From Amycolatopsis sp. FDAARGOS 1241 (GTDB taxonomy: Bacteria > Actinomycetota > Actinomycetes > Mycobacteriales > Pseudonocardiaceae), in NCBI RefSeq assembly GCF_016889705.1, contig NZ_CP069526.1, forward strand, positions 558,001-622,000: DNA of 64,000 bases, given 5' to 3'. Below are positions 1 to 8,902 of the stretch, piece by piece. Made by a program: the position numbers and the translations under genes. The notes under the pieces are model-generated. The model made no database searches. It had not been told where the DNA came from and saw nothing but the letters and a program-made list of their open reading frames with translations. Each line of letters opens with the position of its first letter. The first letter of the stretch is position 1.

Positions 1-651
1 CTCGCGGTATCCCGATCCCGAGAGCCGCCGGGGGCCCGCCGCGCGCAGGTCGCCGTACTCGCGGTCGAAAGCGGTCTGCACGAGGGCCGTGCGGTCGCGC
101 ACCACGAGTTCCGCCGAGTGCCGCCCGGAGCCCGGGTGCTCGCGCGCGGCGGTCGTCTCCGCGCGCACCAGCCGTTCGTGGACGGCGCGCGCGAAGCCGT
201 GCAGCCACGTGCGCCGGTAGGCGGCGAGCGATTCGCGGAAGATCCGCGCGTCGGGCCGGACGCGCGTGAGCTGGGTGCTCGCCTGCAGCAGGAGGCTCGT
301 GAACAGCAACTCGACCCGCCCGAGGTCGGACTTGAACCCGAACACCGTGACCGACTCGACGCCCTGGCCGACCCGGTGCAGCAGCGTGCGGCAGCGCAAC
401 GGGTACGCGATGTTCGTGAGCAGGCTCGCCTTGTCACGGCTGTACGGGTTGTCGATGGGGATCGTCAGCACCGTGATGTCGTCGGTGCCGTGCCCGGTGG
501 CGGCCAGCATCGCGTTGTCGACGCCGTAGCGGGCGATCAGCTCGGCCGCCTTCGTGTTGTACAGCTCGGCTTCTTCCGCGGTCACCGCCGGGTCTTCGGC
601 CTTGGCGAGCAGCTTGCGGATGCGCTCCAGCTGCGTGTCGTGGGCGGGCAT
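1..651 (-). CDS. DUF2786 domain protein, C-terminus cut by window edge
   Basis: The ATG at 651 is preceded on the minus strand by AAAGGGGGATC, a good ribosome binding site. The first 45 residues (MPAHDTQLERIRKLLAKAED, then an AELYNTKAAELIARYG stretch) match the DUF2786 family, a short helical domain of unknown function seen in actinobacteria and phages. Downstream residues include a conserved ITVLTIPIDNPYSRDKASLL segment and a long helical C-terminal part. At least 216 residues are present and the frame is open to base 1, so the stop lies outside the window. It is divergent from the FAD oxidoreductase. The family is recognised; the biochemical role is unknown. Confidence 0.8.
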   Translation of the reverse strand, partial: MPAHDTQLERIRKLLAKAEDPAVTAEEAELYNTKAAELIARYGVDNAMLAATGHGTDDITVLTIPIDNPYSRDKASLLTNIAYPLRCRTLLHRVGQGVESVTVFGFKSDLGRVELLFTSLLLQASTQLTRVRPDARIFRESLAAYRRTWLHGFARAVHERLVRAETTAAREHPGSGRHSAELVVRDRTALVQTAFDREYGDLRAAGPRRLSGSGYRE

Positions 652-769
652 GATCCCCCTTTCCTGCCGGGCCGGCCCGGGTGGGCCGGTGTGGGGTCCC
701 AAGGTAGGCGCGGGGTACGACAATATTCGATCAGGTGTTCGGACGGGTAGCAGGGTGCCCGCGTGTCGA

Positions 770-775
770 TACGAT
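770..775 (+). promoter_or_regulatory. -10 hexamer TACGAT, leaderless start of FAD oxidoreductase
   Basis: TANNNT element 6 nt before the GTG at 782; transcription would start at or beside the start codon. Confidence 0.45.
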
Positions 776-781
776 CCGTGA

Positions 782-2230
782 GTGGATTCGACCGCTGACG
801 CCGTGGTGGTCGGCTCCGGCCCCAACGGCCTGGCCGCCGCCGTGCTGCTCGCGCGCGCCGGGCTCGCCGTGGACCTGCACGAAGCGGCGCCCGAGCCCGG
901 CGGTGGCGCGCGGTCGGCGCGGCTGTTCGACGCCGACGTGGTCCACGACGTCTGCTCGGCCGTGCACCCGATGGCCGTCGCTTCGCCGTTCTTCCGCGGC
1001 TTCGACCTGGCCGCGCACGGTGTCGAGCTCTGTCAGCCCGAAGTCGCGTACGGGCATCCCGTCGATCGACGCCGCACTGGTCTCGCGTACGCGGATCTCG
1101 AGCGCACGTGTGCCCGGCTCGGCCCCGACGCCGACCGTTGGCGCCACCTGATGGGACCGCTCGTCGAGCACACGCGAGAGCTGACCGACCTGCTCCTGGG
1201 CGACCTCCGCCGGCCACCGACGCCAGGCCTCGCCGCCGTGCTGGCCCCGCGCGTGCTCGCCCTCGGCACCGGCGCCGACGAACTCCTGTTCCGCGGCCCG
1301 GAAGCGCCCGCGCTGCTGGCCGGCGTCGCCGCGCACCCGATGGGCCGGCTGCCTTCGCTCGTCGCCGGCGGCACGGCCGTGCTGCTCGGCCACCTCGCGC
1401 ACGCCGGCGGCTGGCCCGTTCCGCGCGGCGGCACGCAGGTGCTCACCGACGCCCTCGTCGCCGACTTCCGCGCGCACGGCGGTCGGGTCCACGTGCACAG
1501 CCGCGTCACCGACCTGCGGCAGTTCGCCAAGACCCGCGCGGTGCTGCTCGACGTCGGCCCGCGCGGCTTCCTCGACCTCGCGCGACCACTCCTGCCGCCG
1601 CGCTACCGCCGCGCGCTGGAGAACGTGCGCTACGGTCCCGCCGCGGCGAAGGTCGACTTCCTCGTCTCCGAACCGATCCCGTGGCGCGAACCCGAGCTCG
1701 CGAACACCGCGACCGTCCACATCGGAGGGACGGCCGCGCAGGTGCGGGTGGCCGAGAACACCGTGGCTGCCGGGCGCCGCGCCGACGAGCCGTACGTCCT
1801 GCTCGCCCAGCCGATGGCCGCCGATCCGTCGCGCGGCCTCGCGCACAAGCAGCCGATCTGGGCCTACGCGCACGTCCCGAACGGCGATCCCCTCGACGCC
1901 ACGGAGATCGTGCGCGCCCGCATCGAACGCTTCGCGCCCGGCTTCGGCGACACGGTTCTCGCGTCCCGCGGCGTCCCCGCGCCGGAACTCGAGGCGTACA
2001 ACGCGAACTACGTCGGCGGCGACATCTCCGGCGCCGCCCTGACGCTGCGGCAGCTGCTCGCGCGCCCGGTCGTCCGGTGGAACCCGCACACGACGCCGTT
2101 GGGCGGTGTCTACCTCTGCTCCGGCGCCACCCCGCCGGGCCCCGGCGTGCACGGCATGGCCGGGCTGCACGCCGCGAAAGCCGCGCTGCGCCGGGAGTTC
2201 GGGATCCGCGCGTTGCCCACCGGCTGGTGA
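782..2230 (+). CDS. Phytoene-desaturase-like FAD-dependent oxidoreductase
   Basis: 482 residues from a GTG start placed 6 nt after a TACGAT hexamer. A Rossmann dinucleotide site, GSGPNG at residues 11-16, opens the protein and is followed by a glutamate-containing strand end, as in FAD-binding amine-oxidase and phytoene-dehydrogenase-like (CrtI/NDP) enzymes. The C-terminal FAD-closing region reads LCSGATPPGPGVHGMAG, typical of this superfamily. The likely role is FAD-dependent oxidation or desaturation of a hydrophobic substrate, but the substrate cannot be told: there are no carotenoid genes nearby. The neighbours on both sides are on the opposite strand, so it is probably monocistronic. Confidence 0.85.
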   Translation: MDSTADAVVVGSGPNGLAAAVLLARAGLAVDLHEAAPEPGGGARSARLFDADVVHDVCSAVHPMAVASPFFRGFDLAAHGVELCQPEVAYGHPVDRRRTGLAYADLERTCARLGPDADRWRHLMGPLVEHTRELTDLLLGDLRRPPTPGLAAVLAPRVLALGTGADELLFRGPEAPALLAGVAAHPMGRLPSLVAGGTAVLLGHLAHAGGWPVPRGGTQVLTDALVADFRAHGGRVHVHSRVTDLRQFAKTRAVLLDVGPRGFLDLARPLLPPRYRRALENVRYGPAAAKVDFLVSEPIPWREPELANTATVHIGGTAAQVRVAENTVAAGRRADEPYVLLAQPMAADPSRGLAHKQPIWAYAHVPNGDPLDATEIVRARIERFAPGFGDTVLASRGVPAPELEAYNANYVGGDISGAALTLRQLLARPVVRWNPHTTPLGGVYLCSGATPPGPGVHGMAGLHAAKAALRREFGIRALPTGW

Positions 2231-2285
2231 TCAGGCGCGCGGCCGGAGACGCCGAGCTTCGTCGGCAGCGGCTCCGCGCCGAGTG

Positions 2286-2855
2286 TCAGCCCAGGTATGC
2301 GTCGAGCGTCACCGCGAGGGCCGATTCCGGCGACGGCGCGAAGCTCGCGCCCGCCAGCCCGCCCCACAGCCACAGCTGGGCCAGGCCGTGCAACGCGGCC
2401 CACAGCGAAGCCGCGACGAGTCGCGGGTCCGTGCCGGGCTTGAGCCGGTCGTCGTGCGCGGCTTCGCGGTCGAGGCGCACGAGCTCGGCGAAGTAGTCGA
2501 AGACGGCGCTGCTCGCGGCGACGAGCCCTGGTTCGGTCGCGTCGATGAGGTCGCGGCGGAACATCAGCTCGAACATCGCGGGGTTGGCGAGCGCGAAGTC
2601 GACGTACGCGTGACAGGCGGCGGTGACGCGTTCGCGAGCGGTCCCGTCCGGCAGCTTCGTGCCGCGTTCGAGCAGTTGCGCGAAGCCGAGGGTCGCGACC
2701 GCCGACAGCAGTTCCGCGCGACCGGAGAAGTGGCGTAGGGGCGCACCGTGGGAGACGCCGGCGGCCTTCGCGATGCCCCGGAGCGTGACCGCGTCCACAC
2801 CCTCGTCGGTGAGCAGCGTGGCCGCGGTCGTGATCAGCCGCCGGCGCGCGGTCAC
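2286..2855 (-). CDS. TetR-family regulator, coupled to SGNH esterase
   Basis: 189 residues. The GTG start at 2855 overlaps the stop of the upstream esterase gene by four bases (GTGA), so the two are translationally coupled; this fixes the start. Residues 5-50 form a TetR helix-turn-helix (LLTDEGVDAVTLRGIAKAAG, then GAPLRHFSGRAELL), and the rest resembles the WHG-type C-terminal ligand domain (AMFELMFRRDLID). It is the natural candidate to bind the two palindromes at 3668-3680 and 3691-3705 and to repress its own two-gene operon. Confidence 0.88.
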   Translation of the reverse strand: MTARRRLITTAATLLTDEGVDAVTLRGIAKAAGVSHGAPLRHFSGRAELLSAVATLGFAQLLERGTKLPDGTARERVTAACHAYVDFALANPAMFELMFRRDLIDATEPGLVAASSAVFDYFAELVRLDREAAHDDRLKPGTDPRLVAASLWAALHGLAQLWLWGGLAGASFAPSPESALAVTLDAYLG

Positions 2856-3637
2856 AGCTGCGCTTCGGAGAAGGCGACGGGCAACAGTTCGGGGCGCTTC
2901 GGGAAGAAGCCGTCGCCGGGTGAGCGGCCGATGAGGCGGTTGTGCAGGCGCGTGAGGGCGACCGGCACGACCTCCTGCCAGAACCACTGCAGGTCGGCGC
3001 GCAGGCTCGGGCGCGCGGGCAAGCCCGGGAGCGGCTGGAGCCAGCCGTGGTCGTGGCCGACGTCGATGCGGTCGAGCACGTGGCCGGCCACGCGGAGGTG
3101 GCCCGCTTCGGACAGGTGCAACCGGTCGGGGCCGAAGTAGCGCGAGTCGTGGGCGGCGTGGTCGGGCCAGAGGTCCACGAGCTTGGCACCGTAGCTCACC
3201 GAGGCCTCCCGGATGGCGTCGTTGAGGGCGGTCACGCGCGGGCGCATGCGGGCGCTGAAGGGCATGCGGTGGGCGACGTCGCTGAGGGTGAACGTGACTA
3301 CGGTGGGCGCGATGTGCGTGCACCGGCGGATCGCGGCGTCGACCCGGCGCGCGACCGTGCGCGCGTCCCAGCCGCGGCTCATCACGTCGTTGCCGCCGCC
3401 GAACAGGGCGATGAGGTCGGGCTCGTGGCGCTCGGCGGCGGGCAGCTGCTCGGTGATGATCTGGTCGAGGCGACGGCCGCGGACGGCGAGGTTCGCGTAG
3501 CGGAACCCGGGCTCGTCCTGCGCGAGCCGGCCGGCGACGAAGTCGGCCCACCCGCGGTACTGGCTGTGGTCGGGGTACGGGTCGTCGAGCCCCTCGGCGC
3601 AGCTGTCGCCGACGGCGACGAATTTCTGGAAGCCCAT
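2852..3637 (-). CDS. SGNH/GDSL-family hydrolase
   Basis: 261 residues with no signal peptide, so cytoplasmic. The SGNH blocks are present: GDSC with the nucleophile Ser12, a block-III GGND with Asn83, and DRLHL with Asp171 and His174 as the remaining catalytic pair. The family hydrolyses acyl or acetyl esters; the substrate is not evident. The start ATG has a GGAG ribosome binding site. It is the first gene of an operon with a TetR gene whose start overlaps its stop, and the upstream region holds two palindromes, suggesting inducible expression in response to an ester or a product. Confidence 0.9.
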   Translation of the reverse strand: MGFQKFVAVGDSCAEGLDDPYPDHSQYRGWADFVAGRLAQDEPGFRYANLAVRGRRLDQIITEQLPAAERHEPDLIALFGGGNDVMSRGWDARTVARRVDAAIRRCTHIAPTVVTFTLSDVAHRMPFSARMRPRVTALNDAIREASVSYGAKLVDLWPDHAAHDSRYFGPDRLHLSEAGHLRVAGHVLDRIDVGHDHGWLQPLPGLPARPSLRADLQWFWQEVVPVALTRLHNRLIGRSPGDGFFPKRPELLPVAFSEAQL

Positions 3638-3666
3638 GTCGATCTCCGTAACCCCTGGTTCACCTT

Positions 3667-3705
3667 GTAGACACTGTCTATCAAACCGAGGTAGACGGTG
3701 TCTAC
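3667..3705. promoter_or_regulatory. Twin TetR-type operators upstream of esterase-TetR operon
   Basis: Two near-identical palindromes: TAGACACTGTCTA at 3668-3680 and GTAGACGGTGTCTAC at 3691-3705. Their centres are 24 bp apart and they lie 30-70 bp upstream of the esterase start, where the promoter should be. Binding by the adjacent TetR protein is an inference. Confidence 0.75.
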
Positions 3706-3927
3706 GTGGGGTTCACCTCATCGACCGCGAAGAGGTCCAGCAGGGCAGGCTGCGCCGGTACCACCGCCGCACGCCGGCGGGTGCCGGCGGGTGCCGATGC
3801 CGTCGCCGCCGAAGCCAACGGCCGCGCGGCACCCACGGCGCGCGAGAGTTTCCTCTGCGGGAAGGAAAGCGCCGGCGTGTGTGGGCACGGCTGGCCCGCG
3901 AACCGCCCGTCCGCGATGATCTTCGCC

Positions 3928-4836
3928 ATGAAAATCCTGGTGGTGGGTGGAAGCGGCTTGCTGGGGTACCACGTGCTGGCGGAGCTGCGGCTGCGCGGGC
4001 ACGAGACGACCACGGTGGCTCGCACGCGCCGCGAAGGCGTCGACCGGGTCGTCGACGTCGCGACGGCCGCGGAAGACGAGTTGCGGGAACTGCTCGCCGG
4101 ACACGACGGCGTGGTGTTCGCGGGCGGTACCGACGACCGGCGGATCGACAAGGGACCCGTCGGCCCGCGGTTGCACGCCGGCAACGTCGCGCCGGTGGTG
4201 GCGTTGCTGAAGACGGCGCGCGCGGCCGGGTGCACGCGGGCGGCGGTGCTCGCGTCCTACTACACGTACTTCGACCGGGTGCATCCCGAGTGGGGCCTGG
4301 CGGCGAAGCACCCGTACGTGCGGAGCCGGCTCGAACAGGCGCGCGTCGCGCGTGAGACGGCGGGACCGGACCTCCCGGTGGCGTTCATCGAGGTGCCCTA
4401 CGTGTTCGGCGTCGCACCCGGGCGGGTGCCGGAGTGGTCGCGGCCGGTGGTGAAGTGGGTGCGGTCGTCGGCGCCGTTGTTCGCACCGCCGGGTGGCAGC
4501 GCGGCGACGAGCGCGCGCGGCGTCGGCATCGCGACGGTCGACGCGCTCGAAGACGCGTCGGGTGCCGACATCCCGGTCGTCGAGGAAAACCTGCGCTGGG
4601 CCGACATGCTCAGCCGTATGGCCGGCGCCGCGGGCAAACCGCGCGCGGTGCGCACGCTGCCCGCCGGGGTCGTCCGTGCGGCCTTCCGCGTCGGCGGCCG
4701 CGTGAACGGACTCACCGGCAAGGAACCCGGCCTCACCATCGAACACCTCGGCGGCCTGTTCCTGCGGGAGCTGTTCGTCGACCCACTGGCACCCCGCTCC
4801 GTCGACGAAGCCATCCGCGAGACGGCGAAAGCCTGA
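3928..4836 (+). CDS. NAD(P)-dependent epimerase/dehydratase-like protein
   Basis: 302 residues if translation starts at the ATG at 3928, which puts the Rossmann motif at once (MKILVVGGSGLLGYHVLAEL; glycines at GGSGLLG). An in-frame ATG at 3916 and still earlier codons are possible but would add unconserved residues. The family is the atypical short-chain dehydrogenase (NmrA/epimerase) group. Residues YYTYFDRVHPEW replace the usual YxxxK catalytic region, so the activity is uncertain. The stop is followed by a 260-bp stretch with no gene. Confidence 0.8.
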   Translation: MKILVVGGSGLLGYHVLAELRLRGHETTTVARTRREGVDRVVDVATAAEDELRELLAGHDGVVFAGGTDDRRIDKGPVGPRLHAGNVAPVVALLKTARAAGCTRAAVLASYYTYFDRVHPEWGLAAKHPYVRSRLEQARVARETAGPDLPVAFIEVPYVFGVAPGRVPEWSRPVVKWVRSSAPLFAPPGGSAATSARGVGIATVDALEDASGADIPVVEENLRWADMLSRMAGAAGKPRAVRTLPAGVVRAAFRVGGRVNGLTGKEPGLTIEHLGGLFLRELFVDPLAPRSVDEAIRETAKA

Positions 4837-5096
4837 CCACGCAAGGGATCCGCACCCGACGGCGTTCGCTTCCTGATTCGCTCGCGCCTGTTCAGCGACG
4901 AGGAATCGGCGGCGCTGAACGGCTGAACCCCGAGGGGCCGGGTGCGGCCCGGACCCAGGCAACGGTGCCGGGCCGCTCCCGCTGGGTGCCGGCGCTGACC
5001 TCACTGGAGCGCGTGCGGCGCGGGAAGGCACAGTTCCGTCCGCTGAACTCCCGAATCCACCGGCTCAGGCGGACGCGGCCGCGGATTCCGGCCGGC
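4837..5096. other. Intergenic stretch without recognised gene
   Basis: Convergent spacer between the epimerase-like gene and the unknown protein. Only weak G+C-rich hairpins are seen, for example CCGGG/CCCGG near 4940; no conserved coding frame. Confidence 0.5.
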
Positions 5097-6242
5097 TCAC
5101 GCCGTCAGCCGCCCCGCGACGTCGGCGATCAGGGCGAGCCGGTCGCGCTGGGGCTTGATGAGGTTTTCGAGCTGCTCGCTCGCTCCGTGCTGGAGGCCGG
5201 CGTCGAGCGCATCGGCGTCGTGGTCGTCGATGCGGCCGATGTGCCACTCCTCGATGTTGTCGATGCCCAGCTCGACGCTCAGCTGCTTCCGCAGGTCGGC
5301 CAGCTCACCGCTGGTGAAGGTCAGTTCGGCGCCGACGGTGGCCAGTTCGCGGGCGTGGTCGTGCTCCCAGTTCTCCACGATGGGCCTCGCGTGGTCGTGG
5401 GCGTCGAGCAGGTGCTTGACCGCGACTTCCCAACCGTGCGGCGGGTGGTCGAGATCCGACCAGGCCTGCTCGATCCGCGTGAAGGCCTCGGCGACCTGGG
5501 GCCAGGCGGCAGCGGCGGCGCGCAGCACCGGCGTGGCCTCGCGCCGGTAGACCGCCTTCGCCCACAACGTGTGCGCCACGTCGAACTCGTCGCAGATCAG
5601 GCGCTGCTGCTCGGTGTCGGCGTCTTCGTGCGCGAGCGTGGCCGGCTCCGGCTCGTCGCCGGTGAACTCGGCGAAGTGGAACTTCACCCGATCGACGGGC
5701 TGTCCGCCCACCATCATCCGGGTGGCCTTGATGAACTTGTCGTGGTGCGGAATCGGGGAGTCGTCGCCCGCTTCGGCCAGCACGACCTCCTTCGGCTGCC
5801 GCGCTTCCCACGCGGCCTTCTCCGCTCGCACGGCTTCGAGGGCCTGTTCGGCCTCGTGGGCCTGCTGGGCGGCCACTTCCTCGGCGCTCGGCGGGGCCAG
5901 TTCGGCCATCAGCGCGAGGATCTCGGGCGGCTGCCCGCCGTGCCGAGTTCCGTCCGCGTCGACGTAGTAGCCCTCGACATCCGGCTCGAAGGCGCTGCGA
6001 CGGCCGTGGACGAGCGTGCTCGTCAGAGCCGGAGCGTGCTGCTGCCACGCGGCGTGGCACCGCGTTGCCTCGTCGGGGTCGGTGAAGCAGCAATACGCGA
6101 CGTTCCGCCCGTCGGCTCCAGGCTCGAGGGCGTCGTTGCGCACGCGTACGGAGGAATACGGGCCGTACGGCATCAGCGCCGAGACCTCGTCGCGGGCGCG
6201 TCGCGAAGACCGGGAGGCGCGGCGCCGGGGCCACAGTCTCAT
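5097..6242 (-). CDS. Hypothetical protein, family not recognised
   Basis: 381 residues. The ATG at 6242 is chosen because GGAAGGAGGG, the best ribosome binding site in the region, ends 8 nt before it. The first 20 residues are strongly basic (MRLWPRRRASRSSRRARDEV). The rest is soluble and helix-rich, with an acidic, alanine- and glutamate-rich segment about residues 110-150 (EEVAAQQAHEAEQALEAV) that may form a coiled coil. There is no signal peptide, membrane segment or known catalytic motif. Codon use matches its neighbours. I do not recognise the family and assign no function. Confidence 0.7.
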   Translation of the reverse strand: MRLWPRRRASRSSRRARDEVSALMPYGPYSSVRVRNDALEPGADGRNVAYCCFTDPDEATRCHAAWQQHAPALTSTLVHGRRSAFEPDVEGYYVDADGTRHGGQPPEILALMAELAPPSAEEVAAQQAHEAEQALEAVRAEKAAWEARQPKEVVLAEAGDDSPIPHHDKFIKATRMMVGGQPVDRVKFHFAEFTGDEPEPATLAHEDADTEQQRLICDEFDVAHTLWAKAVYRREATPVLRAAAAAWPQVAEAFTRIEQAWSDLDHPPHGWEVAVKHLLDAHDHARPIVENWEHDHARELATVGAELTFTSGELADLRKQLSVELGIDNIEEWHIGRIDDHDADALDAGLQHGASEQLENLIKPQRDRLALIADVAGRLTA

Positions 6243-6498
6243 CGTCGGAACCCTCCTTCCGGTGGGCAGTTGTGCTCCAGACCACACCGAACGGCGCCCA
6301 ATATCAAGATCAACCGGTTCGTGTCGCCGGCAAACGGCCGGCCGGTCCGATCAGGACTGCCGGCCAAGGTCGGCTCCGATCGGCTCGTGACGGCCCGGCA
6401 CGCCCGTCGCAAGCGTTTGCGGGCAGTGCCGCCGGAGGCCGTCGCGGGCTCGGCTCCAGCGGCGGTCAAAAGCACCTGACCTGCGGTGGGCCGCGTGC

Positions 6499-6504
6499 TA
6501 GCTT
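6499..6504 (+). promoter_or_regulatory. -10 hexamer TAGCTT, leaderless start of MOSC gene
   Basis: TANNNT element 7 nt before the GTG at 6512. Confidence 0.45.
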
Positions 6505-6511
6505 CGCGAAC

Positions 6512-7207
6512 GTGACCACCCTCGAACTCGCCGGTGTTTTCGTCGGCCGGCCCGCCGTGCTGGGGCGCCGGCGGGAACGGCCCGTGCGCAGTGCGATCGT
6601 GAAGGGCCGCGTGGCCGAGCCGGAGCTGGAACTCACCCGGCTCAACCTCGACGGCGACGAACAGGCCGACCTGAAGGTGCACGGCGGGGTCGACAAAGCC
6701 GTTTACGCCTACCCCGCGCAGCACTACCCGGCGTGGACCGCGGAGGGGTTCGACGTCGAGCTGGGCGCGTTCGGCGAGAACCTCGCCGTGGCCGGCGCGG
6801 ACGAATCCGAGGTGCGCATCGGCGACGTGTGGGAGTGGGGCGACGCGCGGCTGCAGGTCTCGCAGCCGCGGCAGCCGTGCTTCAAGCTGGCGATGCGCAC
6901 GGGCCGCAAGGACGTCGTGCCGACGGTCATCGACTCCGGCCGCTGCGGCTGGTACCTGCGCGTGCTGGAGCCGGGCCGTGTGCCGACGGCCGGCGCCCTC
7001 CGCGTGGTCGAGTCCGACCCGGCGGCGCCGACCGTCGAAGAGGTTCACCTGATCGCGTTCGCGAACTTCGCGCAGCTCGAGCCGTGCCTCGCCGAGGCGG
7101 GGGTGCGGCGCGCAGAACAGATCCTCGAGACACCGGCGCTGTCGCGGTCGTACTCCGGCGGGATCCGCAGCTCGGTCCGGCGCTGGCGGCTGCGCAACGC
7201 CGGCTGA
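6512..7207 (+). CDS. MOSC domain-containing protein
   Basis: 231 residues from GTG at 6512, which sits 7 nt after TAGCTT; earlier in-frame codons add unconserved, low-complexity residues. The MOSC core is clear: LKVHGGVDKAVYAYPAQHY near residues 54-72, LGAFGENLAV near 84-93, and QPCFKL with the conserved Cys123. MOSC domains are found in molybdenum-cofactor sulfurases and in YiiM-type reductases of N-hydroxylated compounds; this standalone form resembles YiiM. Metal cofactor and substrate are inferred from family only. A perfect palindromic terminator follows directly. Confidence 0.88.
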   Translation: MTTLELAGVFVGRPAVLGRRRERPVRSAIVKGRVAEPELELTRLNLDGDEQADLKVHGGVDKAVYAYPAQHYPAWTAEGFDVELGAFGENLAVAGADESEVRIGDVWEWGDARLQVSQPRQPCFKLAMRTGRKDVVPTVIDSGRCGWYLRVLEPGRVPTAGALRVVESDPAAPTVEEVHLIAFANFAQLEPCLAEAGVRRAEQILETPALSRSYSGGIRSSVRRWRLRNAG

Positions 7208-7208
7208 C

Positions 7209-7234
7209 CGGGGCCCCGGCGCGCCGGGGCCCCG
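7209..7234. terminator. Bidirectional terminator between MOSC and hexosaminidase genes
   Basis: A 26-bp perfect palindrome (arms CGGGGCCCCGGC) fills the gap between two convergent stop codons at 7207 and 7241. No U-tract follows, as is common in actinomycetes. Confidence 0.8.
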
Positions 7235-7240
7235 CGTGCG

Positions 7241-8815
7241 TCACTTCCAGTCGACCTGCGGGGACCGGTAGAAGTCGATCCCCTGCGCCTCCCACCGCGG
7301 TGCCTGCTTGGCGAGCCGCACGCGGTAGGTGTCCCAGTCGCGCGCGGACTGCGGCGACCAGCCGATCTCCGCGAGACCGGGCAGGCGCGGGAACGCCATG
7401 TACTCGATGTCGTCGTTCGTGCGGATCGTCTCCGTCCACAGTGGAGCTTCAACGCCCGCGACGTTCGCCTCGCCGACACCTGGCACCAGCGTCGCCGGGT
7501 CCCAGTCGTAGGCGTCCTTGACCTCGACGAGACCCGCCCAGTCCTGGCCGAGCGGCGTGTCCTCGGTGTACTTCATGTCGAGGTACGCGTGGTTCGACGG
7601 AGCCATCAGCAGCTTGCCGCCGCGCGCGGCGAACGACGCGAGGTCGGCGTTCGCGCCGCCCTGGTCCCAGTACTCCGGCACTGCCGTGGCCGGCAGGTCC
7701 GACTTCGCGATTTCGTGCCAGCCCGTGATGAGCTTTCCGTACTTCGCGACGATCGGGTTCACCTTGGCGTAGAAGGCTTTGTAGTCCGCTTCGGACGTCG
7801 AGTGCGCCTCGTCGCCGCCGATGCCGAGGTACTTGCCGGGCGTGATGGCGGCGAGCTCGCGGATCACGTCGTCGACGAACCGGTACGTCGTCGGCGAGTC
7901 GATGCACAGCGAGCTGTAGCCGACCTCGGTGTCGGTGCGCGGCGGGACCGCGATGCCGTCGCAGTTCAGCTCCGCGTACGTCGCCTGGGCCGCGTTCGTG
8001 TGCCCCGGCATGTCGATCTCCGGCACGACCGTGATGTGCCGCGATGCCGCGTACGCGACGAGGTCCTGGTACTCGGCCTGCGTGTAGTAGCCACCGGGGT
8101 CGCCGTACGCGGCGGTCTTGCCGCCCTCGGTCGCCAGGCGCGGCCAGCTCTTGATCTCGATGCGCCAGCCCTGGTCGTCGGCCAGGTGCAGGTGCAGGGT
8201 GTTGATCTTGTACTGCGCGAGCTGGTCGATGTACGTCTTCACCTGCGCCGGCGTGAAGAAGTGGCGCGCGACGTCGAGCATCGCGCTGCGCGTGGCGAAG
8301 CGCGGGTAGTCGAGGACGGTCCCGCCGGCGATCGTCCACTTGCGCAACTGCACGCTCTTCGCGTCGATCGCCGAGGGCAGCAGCTGCCGCAGTGACTGCA
8401 CGCCCTCGAACAGTCCGTCGGCCGTGTTCGCCTTCAGCGTCACGCCGGACTTGGCGACGGCCAGCTGATACCCCTCGGCGCCGACGCGCTGGTCCGCATG
8501 GCCGAGTTCCAGTGAGATCGCGGGCAGTCCGGCGTTCGCCGGCACCACGGGCAACGGGTAGCCGGTGGCGGGCCGCAGCAGGCCGCGCAGGTACCCGGCC
8601 ACCTGGTTCGCGCCCTTGCCCGCGCGGATCACCGTGAGCGGCGACAGCGTGAAGTCGCCCTTCGGATCCGCCTTGGCCTGCACGGGCAACGGGACGAGGT
8701 CGGTGACACTGCGCTCGGGGGCCGCGGGCGCCGCCGACGCGGACGCCGGCAACCCCAGCGCCGCGAGCCCCACCACGGTGACACCCAGTACGGCTCTGGA
8801 CAAGCTCTTCCTCAC
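7241..8815 (-). CDS. Secreted beta-N-acetylhexosaminidase, GH20
   Basis: 524 residues. The GTG at 8815 has GGAGG 8 nt upstream and begins a Sec signal peptide (VRKSLSRAVLGVTVVGLAAL, cleavage about ASASA-AP). Residues 50-150 form the GH20b-like N-terminal domain; the TIM barrel then carries RSAMLDVARHF, INTLHLHLADDQGWR, DMPGHTNAA and the catalytic pair in GIGGDEAHS (about Asp335-Glu336), with substrate-assisted catalysis expected. It releases terminal GlcNAc/GalNAc from chitin or peptidoglycan fragments outside the cell. The stop adjoins a palindromic terminator shared with the MOSC gene. Confidence 0.94.
   Translation of the reverse strand: MRKSLSRAVLGVTVVGLAALGLPASASAAPAAPERSVTDLVPLPVQAKADPKGDFTLSPLTVIRAGKGANQVAGYLRGLLRPATGYPLPVVPANAGLPAISLELGHADQRVGAEGYQLAVAKSGVTLKANTADGLFEGVQSLRQLLPSAIDAKSVQLRKWTIAGGTVLDYPRFATRSAMLDVARHFFTPAQVKTYIDQLAQYKINTLHLHLADDQGWRIEIKSWPRLATEGGKTAAYGDPGGYYTQAEYQDLVAYAASRHITVVPEIDMPGHTNAAQATYAELNCDGIAVPPRTDTEVGYSSLCIDSPTTYRFVDDVIRELAAITPGKYLGIGGDEAHSTSEADYKAFYAKVNPIVAKYGKLITGWHEIAKSDLPATAVPEYWDQGGANADLASFAARGGKLLMAPSNHAYLDMKYTEDTPLGQDWAGLVEVKDAYDWDPATLVPGVGEANVAGVEAPLWTETIRTNDDIEYMAFPRLPGLAEIGWSPQSARDWDTYRVRLAKQAPRWEAQGIDFYRSPQVDWK
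7435..7445. repeat. 11-bp palindromic word TCCACAGTGGA, copy 1
   Basis: Inside the hexosaminidase coding region; one of eight exact copies in the window. Confidence 0.7.
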
Positions 8816-8902
8816 AGGGGTACCTCCGGTCAAGGAGCGGGTTGTCCCCAAGAGGTATAGACCAGTAAGCCGGCCGCGGACAACAGCCGAAAGGCTGGCC
8901 GC

